DNA of 64,000 bases from NCBI GenBank assembly GCA_964034945.1, contig OZ035960.1, positions 22,431,487 to 22,495,486 on the forward strand, written 5' to 3'. The number at the start of each line of letters is the position of its first letter. The stretch's first letter is position 1. This DNA comes from Chrysopilus asiliformis. Its lineage: Eukaryota; Arthropoda; Insecta; Diptera; Rhagionidae. The notes under the pieces were generated by a model that worked only from the letters and a program-made list of their open reading frames with translations, made no database searches and was not told the DNA's origin. Made by a program: the position numbers and the translations under genes. Positions 43,143-55,489 of the stretch are shown one piece after another.

Positions 43143-43798
43143 AAAATAATTAATTAAATAATCAAAGAAAGATTGTTTTTTAAATTTTGTTTAGTAGCAA
43201 ATATTTGTGTGAAAATTCATAAAAATAATTCATTTTTTATCAATTGTTGATTGTGCAAAATTTCACATAATTCGATTTACTTATTCCCATGGATTCCAGT
43301 TCTATAAAAATTTCAGTTAAAATAAAAAAACAACCGAAAATCTGGACTTGTATTAAAATGCATTTGATACAGAATACTGAGTAGCTTTAATTAAAATTCA
43401 TCATATTTTTTTTAATCAGACATATTATCGTAGCATAATTGATAAACAGGCCAATTTCAAATTCACCTTTAACTCCCGTTGGTAGATAGTAGGAGAAAAA
43501 GTAAAGAACATCAAAAAATAGAAATATAATCATTAAAAGCATATTATCATACTGTAACGGTGGTGAGGTTAAACACATTATACACATCAATTTTTTTCCA
43601 CCAATTTGCTTTTTTAAAACTGAAAAATAATATTATCTCTAATTATTTTTTAATTAAAATTATTTATCATGAATTGTTTTTTGTATGTCCCAAAATGTAT
43701 TTAAGAATTGAATTTGAGAGATTTCGGCTATTCGTGAAGTGAAGTTGGTGGAATAAAGTGGCATTTGGAAATTATTGGCAGATTTACGGTTTCTCAAA
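43143..43798. other. Spacer Tep-C / Tep-D, promoter region of Tep-D
   Basis: About 650 bp of AT-rich sequence with no repeat or gene recognised. It must contain the Tep-D promoter, but I could not pick a convincing TATA box or immune (NF-kB type) site. Confidence 0.4.
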
Positions 43799-43869
43799 AT
43801 GTTGCGCCAGTTTTGTTACTTGGTGCTAGTTCTTAGTGTTTCTAATGTAATTAATGGTGGACAACCTGG
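43799..43869 (+). other. Signal-peptide exon of Tep-D
   Basis: ATG to GTAAGA donor. About 20 residues with a hydrophobic core, likely cleaved near NG|GQP. Tep-E has the same exon type (MLRFLYYLILIVY...). Confidence 0.88.
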
Positions 43870-46800
43870 GTAAGATACTAAAGGAAGATCTCCATTACCA
43901 TGACTTTGGCAACTGCAAAAAAATAGAGACACATTTATGTGAAGATACGTTGACGAGAAAGGGAGATAAGAATCAACTGCAAAAATTTGTCGGCAACTGC
44001 AAGAATAATTTCCCCTGTTTTTTTATGGCGATTTTATGGCGATTTTATGGCGATTTTATGGCGATTTCTACTACAATCACACATTGTCCCTGTAAGTGAA
44101 TAGTAAGCACGGACACATTCAAACTGTTATTATAGCGTGATGTCATTTTTCTCCTTCGCATCAAAAGCTTTGTTAGTCAAAAGCTTTGTTAGTCAAAAGC
44201 TTTGTTACCATGCCAATTTGAACATTATATTCATAGCATAAAGTTTGATATTATTGCTATAAAGTTGTTAAACTGGAAGGGATAGCGTTTAACTTGTATT
44301 CAGTCATTCCTTTTTAGATCTACATAAGTCTATCTTGCTCTAGTTTTCTGCATTTTTTTGCAGTTACAGAAGTCATGGTAATGGAGGAAAGCCTTAAAAT
44401 GAGTTTCTTGAGTTTCAACTTCTAGACATATCTGAACCTATTCTTTTTTACAGTTTACTAAAATACGATTTATATTCCATTTTTTAGTTACTATACGATA
44501 AATGCACCTAAAGTTCTATTCCCGAATTCTGAATATAAGGTCGCCGTAACAATTTATAAGAGTCCACAGGCCATTCCAGTGAAATTAACAATTGGAGATA
44601 AAACGTATTCCGATTCGAAAGAAGTTGTCGTGGAACCTCAGACGACCGAAGTCGTTAAATTTGATGTAAGTTTGCATATATTAATAAGTTTTGTAAGACG
44701 GTCTCAGCGTTTATTTTAATTTCTTTATAGATTCCTGATCTCCAAGCAGGTTCATACAATTTAACAGTGGAAAGTAACTCAATAATTGAATTCAAAAGCG
44801 TACAGAATTTACAAATCGTTAGTCAGCGACAGTCTGTAATTATTCAAACCGACAAATCATTTTATAAACCTGGAGATTTAGTTCGGTATCGGGTTATTGT
44901 TTTTGATCGTCATTTGAAACCAGTTGGCAGTGATAAAACTGTAACCGTTTCAATTAAGGTGAGTTTTTCTTCACAAACGTAATTTATACTGTAGCATATA
45001 AATATTTTTAATTTTGTTTATTGTTTAGGAATGATTAAAAAATATTAAGGAGTTGTTCATAAAATACGTAACACTAACTTTTCGATTTTCGGACCAACCC
45101 CCGCTCCCCCTTCATTACATTTTTCGGGATTTTATGTATGGTGTTTAGTAAAAGCCTCCCTCTAAACCTATTTTATGGACAGCTCATAACTAAGACTTTT
45201 AAAAAAGGCTAGTTTTCGAAAACTAGAAACGTTTCCATACAATGTGATTTCTCCAAAATTAAACTAAATTCACAAAATTCCTGTGCCCACTATTATAATT
45301 TAATGTGTCGAAATTTTTAGGATGGAAAGTCGAATTTGGTTCATAAGCAGAGTAAAGTTCATTTAACCAAGGGTGTATACTCCAATGAAATGAAGTTGAC
45401 GAGTCAACCAGTCTTTGGCAATTGGAGAATGACCGCAGAAGTTGACGGTGATGATCAACATATGCACAAAGCCGACCAATCCTTTAAAGTTGAAGAATAT
45501 GAGCTTCCAACCTTCGAAGTTAAGATTGACACACCAGAAAATGTCTTTTACGACGATAAAAAAGTTTATGCAACCGTTCGGGCTACGTAAGTATTTTCTT
45601 TCTTCATTTTTTTTTATTGTTAGTTAAATCAAGGATGAATTGTTTCCAAGTCCATCAACCCAAATTAGTAGTAATAGTTACTGCCTGGTGCTAACAAAGC
45701 CATCAATCTAGACTGGAATCAAGCTCCATTATAAATAATTGTCGTGTTTTAATGCTCTGAAGCTATGCAGTCCAATGTTTTCGATTCAAATGGCAGCGTT
45801 GCTCTGCATAGCATCAGTATATTAAAACATAACAAAAGCTATAATTGCCAATCTGGCAATCATTGGAGACCCGTATGGTAATATTCGTATAAAAATTCGA
45901 ACAGTTGTACCAAAATTCCACTTTGAAGTCAAACTTTCCAATAAGAATTTTTAAAATTTATTCCAATCGGATTTTGATGTATGGGAGTTTTATGTAGAAT
46001 CATATCCTAAATAGCTTTTGTTGTGGCACTTTTTTGATAAGATGCACCGTTTTTGAGACATTCACAAAAACCGTTTTCGTTCGTATGGGGGGTACCCCCC
46101 CTAATGGTACATTTTTGCCCATTAACGAACTTAGCCTCGCATTTTACGAAAAACGGATCTGCGCAAAATTTCAAGTCTCTATCTCAATCCGTGCGCCCGC
46201 AATCCGCGCCACAGACAGACAGACAGACGGACGGACGGACAGACGGACAGACGTACAGACGGGCGGACGGACGGACATGCAGAAATTAATTATTTTTATC
46301 ATTCTAAACACACTGGTGTAATTCATTGTTATGTGTGATGACGGGATCTTGGCGTTACAAACGGTAAGGTAAAGTTAATATACCCTTTGGTTTCACCATA
46401 CGGGTATAAAAACACGTCTAATAATTGCCGGTAGTAAATTTTTTACTTGTCAACACAACTGTGTTGAACAAATTATGTTTGAGGCGAAGAAATTTTGATT
46501 TAGCTCTAAATTTACACAAAATTCGAGGGGGGATGAAAAGTAATTGGCCACCAGCAATGTTGTTGTTCGTAAATACCATGTTACAATTTCAAAGGAGTGT
46601 TTGGCGATGTTTTAACCGCAATAAAAATGAATTTTGCGATGTTTCGTAATCGTGAACGAAACATGGCTCCATAACAACACACCAGAGACCAAGGAGCACT
46701 CGGAACAGTGGTCTTCTCCTGGCGAATCGAAGCTGAAGGAGGTCAAGGTGGGTCTGTCGGCCACAATTGTTCTTCCTCGCATCAGGACAAGGCACCGGCT

Positions 46801-49800
46801 CACAAGTCCGCTGCCGCGATGGCAAAATTTCATGATTGCTCTACGAATTGGTTCCTCATCCACCATATTCTCCAGATTTGACCCCCATCTGACTATTATC
46901 TACTTCCGAACTTGAAGAAATGACTCGGTGGTAAGAGAATTGCGTCGGACATGAAAGTCATCGCTGAAACAGAGGTTTAACAGAGAATCGTAAAAAGTTG
47001 GAAAATTGTTGGACGAAGTGTATCACCGTGTGTATTTTATATTGAGAATTAAAATGAGTTCTGCCGAAAAAAGCTGTGTTTTTTTTTGCCTACGCCGATT
47101 ATTTTTCAGGCCGCCTTCGTAGGTCTGCTTCGCAAATATATTGATATCTCCAAACATCATGTGTTAGCAGCATCCAAAAATTAATTTGCCAAATCGCATT
47201 CATGGAGTTCCAATGCAATATTGGAGCAAAATTTCTTCAAATCTATACTTTAATATATGTTATAACATTTTTAAATATTTCTCTTATAGCTACACATTTG
47301 GAAAACCAGTAAAAGGTACTGCAACCGTAGCTTTGTATCCAACAGGCTATACCTCACCATTAAATGAACCAGAAGGACAACTAGGTCCAGTTCAACCGGG
47401 TGTTTCGTACTATTCTGGACCATCATATCGATATCCAGGGTCGGTTTCACCTCCTCAGCATTATTCCCGGCCTAATCCCCGGCCGTATCCTCAGACATAT
47501 CCTTCTAGAAGTCCATATTATATTAAACGAGTTGTCCCAATTGATGGAAAAGGAAAAATTGAATTAGACTTCGAAGGATTGCATTTTAGCCCTGATCCCA
47601 CAACAATGTACTCAGGCAGGAACAGACGCCCAGGAATTAGTAATAAATATTTGACTTTACATGCTGTGGTGGAGGATGAATTAACGAATAAAAAGTATAA
47701 CACAACCGCCGACATTCTGATTCATCGTGTTAATCAATATTTAAAGTTGGACAAAGCACCCCGATTCTTCCAACCAAATGAGCCATTCAAAGTGTCGGTA
47801 AGTACAAAATGATTCTGATAATATTTTTTGTAAATATTGAACGATTAATTATTCTTTAAGGCCAAATTAGTAGATATTGCGGGAAAGCCAATCCAAGATA
47901 CTGAGCACTTAGTCAAATTTATGCTCAGTCGTATTATATCGTTTGATGACCCAGAAGATGAGCCCCTGTGCATGACGAATGAAACACATGTCGATAAATA
48001 TGGATTGGCAACGATGACGTATATCTTACCAGCATCAAATCAGACAATTTCGAAATATGAATACCAAATTACAGTGAGTTCCAGAAATGTTCTAACGAAT
48101 TTTAGTTTTTAATTAATTTTCCAATTAGGCTAAGTATCTAAATACTGCCGACAAGTTACATACATTACGTGAGGTTGATGTGTCTTCTGATAAATTGTCT
48201 CTAGAAGTCAAAACCGATAGGCAAGAAATATTTTTAAAATAGGAATTAATAGTAAATTATTGAAATGTAAAATTTTAGTCTATTTGTTGGCAAGGAAGTT
48301 GCAATTGAAATACAAGCGCCACAAGAATTAGAATATTTCGTCTATCACGTTATTTCTAAGGGAAATATGATTGAAAATCATTACATAAAGGTGGGTTCTC
48401 ATAAATATAATTAAATTTTTTGAACTTTAATTGACAATCATATGATTTTTAGGTGGAAAATAAGAAACATTACACTATTAAATTCACCGCAACTCCAGAG
48501 ATGGTACCAAGAGCTAAGGTCGTCGTTCACTACATTCATGAGAACATTTTGCATGAAGCGGAAACTACCATTGAATTTCCCAAGGAGCCGCTGAACTTTG
48601 TATGTCTTTAAAAAAATTTTTCAATTCTTTCATAATTTTATTTGATTTAAACTAAAAAATAATAATTTAGATAAAATTGGACATGCCAACACAATCCAAG
48701 CCTGGTCAAAAAGTTGATATCACTGTCCGAACCAATCCGAACTCATATGTTGCTCTTATGGGTGTTGATCAAAGTGTAAATTTGTACAAAGAGAGTATGT
48801 AGCACAAACAATCACATTTCGCAAGGTTTTAATAACAATATTTTACAGGTACTAGTCTGACGAATGAGCATATATTTAATCAAGTGGAAAAATACTATTA
48901 CAATGCAAATCAAGTCCTCACCATTTCCAATGCACCTGAAGGTAAATTAGTTTTAATCACAAGAAAATTGCATTTACAATATGACAGATTAACGGTGTTA
49001 TATGAATAGGTTCGTCCTTTATTTCAAAAGACAGCCCTTCCTTTAACTGCCAAGCAGATTTTTTTGTTAATGGGGGAATTGGGCAAAAAATATTACATTT
49101 TTTTCAATTATTCGCATATATTTCGTCAATATAATTTTTGGATTGAAAAATACTCCAGGATTTTTGGCCGTACAGAAATCCGAGCAATGTATCGATTTGT
49201 AAGAATCAAGGAAATTTTCGCGGTTTTTTTAAAAGTCACATTTTGATAAAAAAAAAACTTTATGCAATTTGTTAAATAGTCTATTACAATATGGCGACAC
49301 CGATGTTGGGGGAATATTAGGATGACCATATTTTTCTGGGTCACTCTGTGACAAGATGACCGGATGGTGAAAGGGGCGGGGGGTGTTGGCTAAAAGGGAA
49401 CACCAACAGAACAACAAAATTGTATATAAAATAACGCTTTATTTGGACGAAAACCAAAGAAAAGGAATGTGAAATTTTTATTGCCAGAATGTGATTCAAA
49501 AATTTAAATTAAGTGTTGCACTATACCATGCGGAAATACCGAATTTTCACGTCTTTTCATCCCATTAATAATGGCAAAAATTGTATAGCTACCAAGAAAG
49601 ACAAAAGCGCCGCCGCCGGAATCTTTTTAAATACATGGGCCATTTTTTTTTTCGTTGAAGAAAATATGATTTACGGCATCCCCCAGCCAAAGTAGAGTAT
49701 TTTTCGCATATTTAGTAATCGTTTTTCAGTGTTCGCAAAATTATAACACTAAATTGAAAAATCCGGGACAAAAGTTTAGTTTCCGAGACGCCGGGATAAC

Positions 49801-52800
49801 ATGTCTAAATACGTGTCCATCCTGGCTATTCCGGGACGTATGGTCACCCGAGGTAATATGCTCCAGCTTAAAACGATAGTTCCTGTGCAAAAAACGGAAA
49901 ATTTTTGTCGGAGTTAAAACTCTTGTTTCAAATAAAATGAGAGGCAAAGATTTTAACCTCAACACAAAAAAAAATTGAAAAAATGTGAGTGAAAAATGTA
50001 GGGTCGTGCTGTAGAGTTTTACCCTAAGCCAAATTTACCATTTATGCAATTTATCTGTATGATTTTTTTGCAACTAAACCATTACTAAAAAAATGACTAC
50101 AGTTACGACGATATCATTAAATTTATTCGAACCCTTATTTAGAAGCGCAATTAAAATTTCATTACGTCAATTCGTGTTGTTATCAACAGAACCAGATCAT
50201 CTCCCAATGCCTATCCCATACTGGCCAGGCTCGCGAGATCCAGTTGGGCAACCTGGGATACCTGGGTACGCTGCCCCTAGGTACGCCCCTGGGTACGCTG
50301 CCCGACCTGCTGCAATGGGAATGTACTCTCAATCCGAATCACTCCAGTACGCATCACCGATGACGTCTTCTGATCCACCAGCTGATATTATGGTCCTTCC
50401 AACCAAAATTAGGACAGACTTTCCCGAAACTTGGATATGGGATTCGCACGATGGCACAGAGTGAGTTGTTATTAAAATCATTTATGATTAGAGTTTTAGA
50501 ATTTCCGAACATTAAGTAGACATTTTTGACATTTTTTAAAATAATTTTCAAAAAGTACTGGTTCGATAACCTACATCTATGAAAAATATATACCTACTAA
50601 TTCATTTTCGTTTTGTTTTTTTAGTGAGCAGGGACAAGTTACATTTAGCGAAACCGTTCCAGATACAATAACTTCCTGGGTCGTAACCGGATTTTCAATT
50701 GATCCTGTCACTGGTTTCGCTGCTAGCAAAACTCCAAGGACGATGCAAGTCATTCAGCCATTCTTTATTACCACTAGTCTGCCATATTCAGTTAAGCGAG
50801 GTAAGAATCAATTTCACGATGTAACAACGATAATTACAATCCTTGGTGCTAATGGCATCATCAATCAAAGCAACTATATTAGGCCACAATAATACATTAC
50901 AAATTTTTCTTTGATGTTTGCAGGAGAAACACTTGCGGTTCCAGTTTCGGTATACAACTACCTGGAACAGGATTTGGAAACTAAAATAACTTTCCATAAC
51001 TCTGAACAAAACTTCGAGTTTGTTGGAACTGAAAATGGTATGAAAAATTTGGTTAACTAAAATCTCAACTGTTATTTTTAATTATTTATATATATATAAA
51101 AATAGGCGATGCCTCAGAAAAAACAGTCACAGTACCTGCAAATTCAGGAGAATCAGTAGTATTTGTAATTCGGCCAACTAAAGCCGGTTCTATTCACATC
51201 AAAGTAACAGCTGCATCCCCACTCGCCGGAGATGCTGTGGAGCACATCTTGATCGTTAAACCAGAAGGATTCACAGAACATGTAACCAAATCAATGATGA
51301 TTGACCTAAGGGATGCAAGTGAACTCACCAAGGAAGTTACTATTGATATTCCTCCTCTCCACGTAGCAGATTCTGTCTACATTGAGGCAACTGTGACTGC
51401 TGATCTTTTGGGCAACACACTAACCAATTTGCATGGTTTAGTCCAAAAACCAACCGGATGTGGCGAACAAAATATGGCCAGCTTCCTTCCAAACGTTTAT
51501 ATTTATAAGTACTTGGAGGTAACAATAAAACACTTTGTAAGAGACTTTCAAAATACAAAATATTTGCCAATTTTAGAAAACAAACCAATTGACTGATGAG
51601 CTCAAGGCAAAGATTTTTGGTTACTTGGAACAAGGATATCAAAGGCAATTAAGTTACAAACGCGACGATGGTTCCTTCAGTGCATTCGGAAAGTCTGATA
51701 GCGATGGCAGTGTTTGGCTAACAGCCTATGTTGCTCAGGCAATTCAGGAAGCTTCCAACTTCATAGAAATTGACGGCAACGTCCTGAACTTTGCTGTTAG
51801 ATTCTTACTTAGCCATCAACAGGAAAATGGCGGCTTCACCGAAGCAGGAGTTGTGATCGACAAGGCCCATAGTAGCAATGAAGGAATTCCACTGACCGCT
51901 TTCGTAACACTTGCTTTAATTGAAAATGTCGTAAGTTAAATACATGACGATTAGTAATTCCAACTCTTCTAAAAACTTAAAATTTTTAATCATTTCAGGA
52001 CAAATACCCAGAAAGCGATTTAGTCAAAGCATCTATTGATAAGGCATTAAGCTATATTGTGAACAAAGTTACTGTGGCCGACGACATTTACTCAATTGCG
52101 ATATCCGCTTATGTTTTACAAAAGACTGATCACGCAAGCAAAACCCAATTTATGGAAATGTTGGAGCAACGTGCCAAAGTCAAAGGTATGAAATTTTAAC
52201 ACATTTGAAAAGTCATTCTTAATTTTGAAATACCATTTCTTGCAATGATTTTCAGATGATCAAAAGTCCTGGAGTTCGGGTGACAATTCACTCAACAAAT
52301 ATATCGAAGTTAATGCTTACGCTGCTCTGGCTTATTTGGAAGCTGAGATGATTTCCGAATCACTTCCAGTTTTCAAATATTTAATCTCGAATATGAACGG
52401 TTTCGGAGGTTTCCAATCCACTAAAGACACTGTGATTGGACTTAAAGCTTTGTCCCGATTCGCTGAAACCTTCCCATCTGTGGAAACTGATATCAAATTT
52501 GTCTTCCGACTTCCTCTCGACGATGATATTGAATTGCAAGTGAAAGCGGATACAGCTTTGGTTCTTCATTCTACTGAGGTATTTTCCAAAATTCTCATTT
52601 TCTTATAAAATTTTCTAAATTTTCATGTTCTTTAGTTACCATCACTTCTCCATACCTTCAAAGTAATCGCCACAGGACACGGAATTGCATTGGGCCAGGT
52701 TACGTACAAATACAATGTGGATGAATTTGATGAAGGCGATAGATTCCTTTTGAAACCCGCAGTTGCCGAGACTTCCACTAAAACGCATCTAAAGTTGTCC

Positions 52801-53404
52801 GCTTGCACAAGGTAAGGAAATGACCATAAAATTGGATTTACTTTTTAAATAATTAATATTAGTTATTTGAGTGTGTGTGAGTTTTAATCTTTAATTATGG
52901 ATATTATTTTCAGTTATGTTGCGAAACCTGGTGAGAGTGCCGAATCTAATATGGCGATCATGGAAGTAGGACTACCGAGTGGTTACATGTTTGACAAGGA
53001 AAAATTGAACTCATTGAAAGGATCGTACAACATAAAGGTAATATATTTGTACCTCAAAGTAAAAATGCCGATGTTTTAAAGAAAATTTCTTGACAGAGAG
53101 TTGAAACCAGAGATGCTGACACACTTGCCGTACTTTACTTTGACTTCTTGAATGACAATGAAGTTTGTCCAACATTTGAAGCTTTCAGGACTCACAAAGT
53201 GGCAGATGAGAAACCAGCGTCGGTTATTGTCTACGATTATTACGATAACAGTAATTAGTCTTGAAAATTTAATATGATTTTTAATTAATCTTGAATGCCA
53301 TTTCAGCTCGACAAAAGAAAGAATTTTACTCTACTGTTGCGTCAACAATTTGCGACATTTGTCCAGGGAACTGTGGCGGAGTCTGCCCCATTTCAACTTC
53401 TTAA
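43799..53404 (+). CDS. Tep: Tep-D: complete thioester-containing protein, 22 exons, 1473 aa
   Basis: Exons: 43799-43869, 44488-44665, 44731-44958, 45321-45586, 47290-47797, 47861-48073, 48129-48220, 48279-48390, 48453-48599, 48671-48794, 48849-48941, 50190-50460, 50625-50800, 50924-51037, 51106-51518, 51577-51930, 51999-52185, 52256-52578, 52636-52811, 52914-53037, 53097-53250 and 53307-53404. All phases close. Exon 1 encodes a signal peptide (core CYLVLVLSVSNVI), so the protein is secreted. Macroglobulin domains follow, with a Pro/Tyr-rich insert in exon 5. Exon 12 is the Gly/Pro/Tyr-rich bait-like segment ending DFPETWIWD. CUB and TED follow; GCGEQ is at residues 982-986. In the TED an Asp (VIDK) seems to stand where C3 has its catalytic His, an alignment by eye. 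The tail has four cysteines (CDICPGNCGGVC). The length is normal for insect TEPs. Confidence 0.95.
44025..44068. repeat. Tandem 11-mer repeat in Tep-D intron 1
   Basis: Four copies of TATGGCGATTT. Confidence 0.85.
44159..44207. repeat. Tandem 17-mer repeat in Tep-D intron 1
   Basis: Three copies containing GTCAAAAGCTTTGTTA. Confidence 0.85.
45050..45185. mobile_element. 136-bp MITE in Tep-D intron 3
   Basis: Ends GAGTTGTTCATAAAATACGT and ACCTATTTTATGGACAGCTC are inverted with three mismatches in 20. The interior is C-rich. A relative lies at 55344-55489. Confidence 0.65.
45826..46412. mobile_element. Helentron-like repeat, copy 4
   Basis: Full-length copy in Tep-D intron 4 with the same ends. 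The core is at about 46211-46278. Confidence 0.75.
46634..47010 (+). pseudogene. Decayed mariner transposase fragment (Tep-D intron 4)
   Basis: The frame at 46634 gives VNETWLHNNTPETKEHSEQW followed by SSPGESK, the mariner block around the second catalytic Asp (normally DETW; here Asn). Then come out-of-frame pieces matching the PYSPDLTPSDYYLLPNLKK block and an IAETE tail. Several frameshifts and stops make it inactive. Confidence 0.75.
47290..47797 (+). other. Exon 5 of Tep-D with Pro/Tyr-rich insert
   Basis: About 70 residues rich in Pro, Tyr, Ser and Gly (for example YRYPGSVSPPQHYSRPNPRP) sit between FGKPVKGTA and IDGKGKIELDF. Tep-B and Tep-C join these two blocks directly. Confidence 0.85.
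48221..48278 (+). other. GC-AG intron in Tep-D (intron 7)
   Basis: The exon ends ACCGATAG and the intron starts GCAAGA and ends TTTTAG. Only this donor keeps the phase seen in Tep-E, where the intron starts GTAAGT. AG|GCAAG is the usual context of the minor GC donor class. Confidence 0.8.
49317..49851. mobile_element. Non-autonomous repeat in Tep-D intron 11, copy 2
   Basis: Begins TTAGGATGACCATATTTTTC and ends TTCCGGGACGTATGGTCACC. It is a longer relative of 22863-23308. The rest of this 1.25-kb intron shows nothing recognisable. Confidence 0.6.
50190..50460 (+). other. Variable exon 12 of Tep-D
   Basis: A Gly/Pro/Tyr/Ala-rich segment (GQPGIPGYAAPRYAPGYAAR), then DIMVLPTKIRTDFPETWIWD. The first part differs wholly from exon 12 in B, C and E. 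Confidence 0.8.
51456..51470 (+). other. Intact thioester motif of Tep-D
   Basis: Codons for GCGEQ (residues 982-986), followed by NMASF. Confidence 0.95.
51598..52435 (+). repeat. D/E near-identical block (Tep-D copy)
   Basis: Matches 63163-64000 in Tep-E at about 98% by eye, across parts of three exons and two introns. The block may extend past the window in Tep-E. Confidence 0.9.
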
Positions 53405-53496
53405 ATTTTTGATCAGTTGAATTTGTCTAGGACGGCTCATTCCAAATATTGTTTGAAAGTTACAGAAAATCAAAATGTGCTATTTAAAACAAATTA

Positions 53497-53502
53497 AATA
53501 AA
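53497..53502 (+). terminator. Poly(A) signal of Tep-D
   Basis: AATAAA 93 bases after the Tep-D stop codon. Confidence 0.6.
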
Positions 53503-53679
53503 TGACCGTTTTATATACCGAAAAGTGTTTTTTTTAGAAAAGTTTTATATTTTTACAACCAATATGGCAAAGAAAGCTGTATTAAACTATTGCCTAATTA
53601 CCTCTATTAAATTTTTCTGAGCAAAATCGAATCCAGCACCACAAATACAAATGATAAATCTTTTTGATATTTTCTTGGA

Positions 53680-54760
53680 AGTAGTCCCAAGTAACCTTAT
53701 AGGTCGTAAAGTGGACACTTCGTCTTCAAAGGCGTCCCTATTGGCCGTAAGGCCCACGACTTTGTCGACTCTAGGTCGAACTATCGTCGACAGTGGGGAA
53801 GGTCCGCCGGACCACGAAGTGCCCTATTTCACGCCCTATAAGGCTTCACGACTTTGAAGGCCAAAATAAGGCCTTGTTTTACCATGACGAAATATTTTTT
53901 TGACATTTCATCTGGCGACATTATTTGTCTTTCTCTATTCTATAGGCCGCATGAGGAGAGAAAGATAAGACAAGAAACATAAAGTTTAATGGATATATTT
54001 TGTGGAAAAAAACGTTCAAAATAATTTCATACGGTGATGTTAAGGTTTTTTGTGGATTTTATTGTCACAATTCACATGCGATTTAAAGTTTACGTAGGAA
54101 GTGGTTTTGCCAGGAGCTCTATTTACGTGGGCCGTAGCAATTCTCGATTTTAGTGATATAATTTGAAAATTATTTATTCAAAGAATTTTCTTTTTTATTC
54201 GATTTTAATAAAATTCTTGTAAAAATAAAGTTATGCTGTGTACCCAAACACCTAAAATTACTTTTTATTCGATGTTTTTCCATATTGTGCCTTAAAAACA
54301 GATTTTAAATTTTCAGTAGGAATGTTTTTTTTTTTTCATTTCAATGAACGTCATGGCGGCTCGCGCCGTGAATGCTAGAAGCATGTTCGAAGTATGCTAG
54401 AAACAAGCTCGAAGCAGATATTCATCTGCGCATGCTCGAAGCATTCTCAAATAGGGCATTGGACTGTTCTCAAAGGCATTATGCCCTATAAGGCACTTCG
54501 TGGACGAAAGGTGGAAGGTTGGTCTTATAAGGCAGGACGACTATGAAGGCGTCTGGAGGACACTACGACCATGAAAGCCAAAACAAGGCATTCGAACATT
54601 AAGACTATCAGGGCATATATTTAGGTCACTCGGACCGCTTGACGACCACTGCAAAAGCCTTGAAAGGCATCACGCCTTATAAGGCGGATTCGCTGGTCTT
54701 GGTGTGGTCGTAACGACCAATTTTAAGACACCACGCCCTAATCCAAGTCATTATGCCTTA
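53680..54760. repeat. GC-richer repeat region with CCCTATAAGGC motifs (spacer Tep-D / Tep-E)
   Basis: CCCTATAAGGC, CCTTATAAGGC and GGTCGTAA/TTACGACC motifs recur in both orientations at about 53690-53880 and 54470-54750. Between them lies AT-rich sequence. The two flanks look like degenerate inverted ends of an unknown element. The ORFs here have no recognisable domain. Confidence 0.45.
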
Positions 54761-54924
54761 TCTGGTTGCGTCCGATCGGAAAACTATAAATTCCAAAAAC
54801 TGTTTAGGAAACAATTTTCCACAGCTCTCATATATCGGTATTTAATTAGATTCGACACACCTCACCACATCATAAAAATGAAGAAGTTTTCTGAGTTTTT
54901 TCCGAAAACATTTTTAAAACATAA

Positions 54925-55215
54925 GTAAACCTACAATTGCTAATCGTCAATTACTCATTTAATTGACGATTAGCGCCAATCGTCAATTACTCATTTTATT
55001 GAAAAAGTCTATTTGTGTGAGAGAGGAGGGAAGATGTGGTCCGATTGGATTTTGATGTATGGATGAGTTATGTAAAATCCTATTACTTTCATAAATTTTT
55101 TAATATGATTCACTGCTAAATACTTATCGTTTGTATGGCGAAGGTGTGGTCGGTTCGATTTCGGCCGTTCAAGGACCTTAGCCTAGCTATTTACTAGAAA
55201 CGCAACTGGAAAAAA
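54925..55215. mobile_element. Helentron-like repeat, divergent fragment
   Basis: Keeps the order of a hairpin end (13-bp stem, 54940-54952 with 54961-54973), then GATTGGATTTTGATGTATGG, then CGTTTGTATGGCGAAGG. It lacks the microsatellite core and the far end. It is more diverged than the other copies. Confidence 0.5.
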
Positions 55216-55343
55216 TTCTCCAGCTCAATTATTTCGAGAGTTATGGTTTCGAGTAATGAAATTTTTCTACGTGATTTAATAAATATATATTTTTATGAAA
55301 CCTGATTCACAAATCCGTAATTTTCACTAAGAAATCAATTTTA

Positions 55344-55489
55344 GGGTTTGTCTCTAAAATACGTCCCGCCAATCAAACCACCTTTCCCCCTACGTTAATT
55401 ATTTTTTGTTTAGTACCATCGGCACAGTTGTGCAGACTCCCTTGTCCAAAATGTGTGACGTATTATATGGACAACCTATTATTAAAATA
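55344..55489. mobile_element. 146-bp MITE upstream of Tep-E
   Basis: Left GGGTTTGTCTCTAAAATACG and right CGTATTATATGGACAACCTA are imperfectly inverted. Same type as 45050-45185. Confidence 0.55.

Noticed and set aside
46034..46321. ORFs in the repeat of Tep-D intron 4
   Set aside because: The same translations occur in each copy of the Helentron-like repeat and depend on the microsatellite; no domain.
50093..50189. ORF extending Tep-D exon 12 upstream
   Set aside because: A good acceptor at 50188-50189 and the phase from exon 11 place the exon start at 50190; the upstream part is intron.
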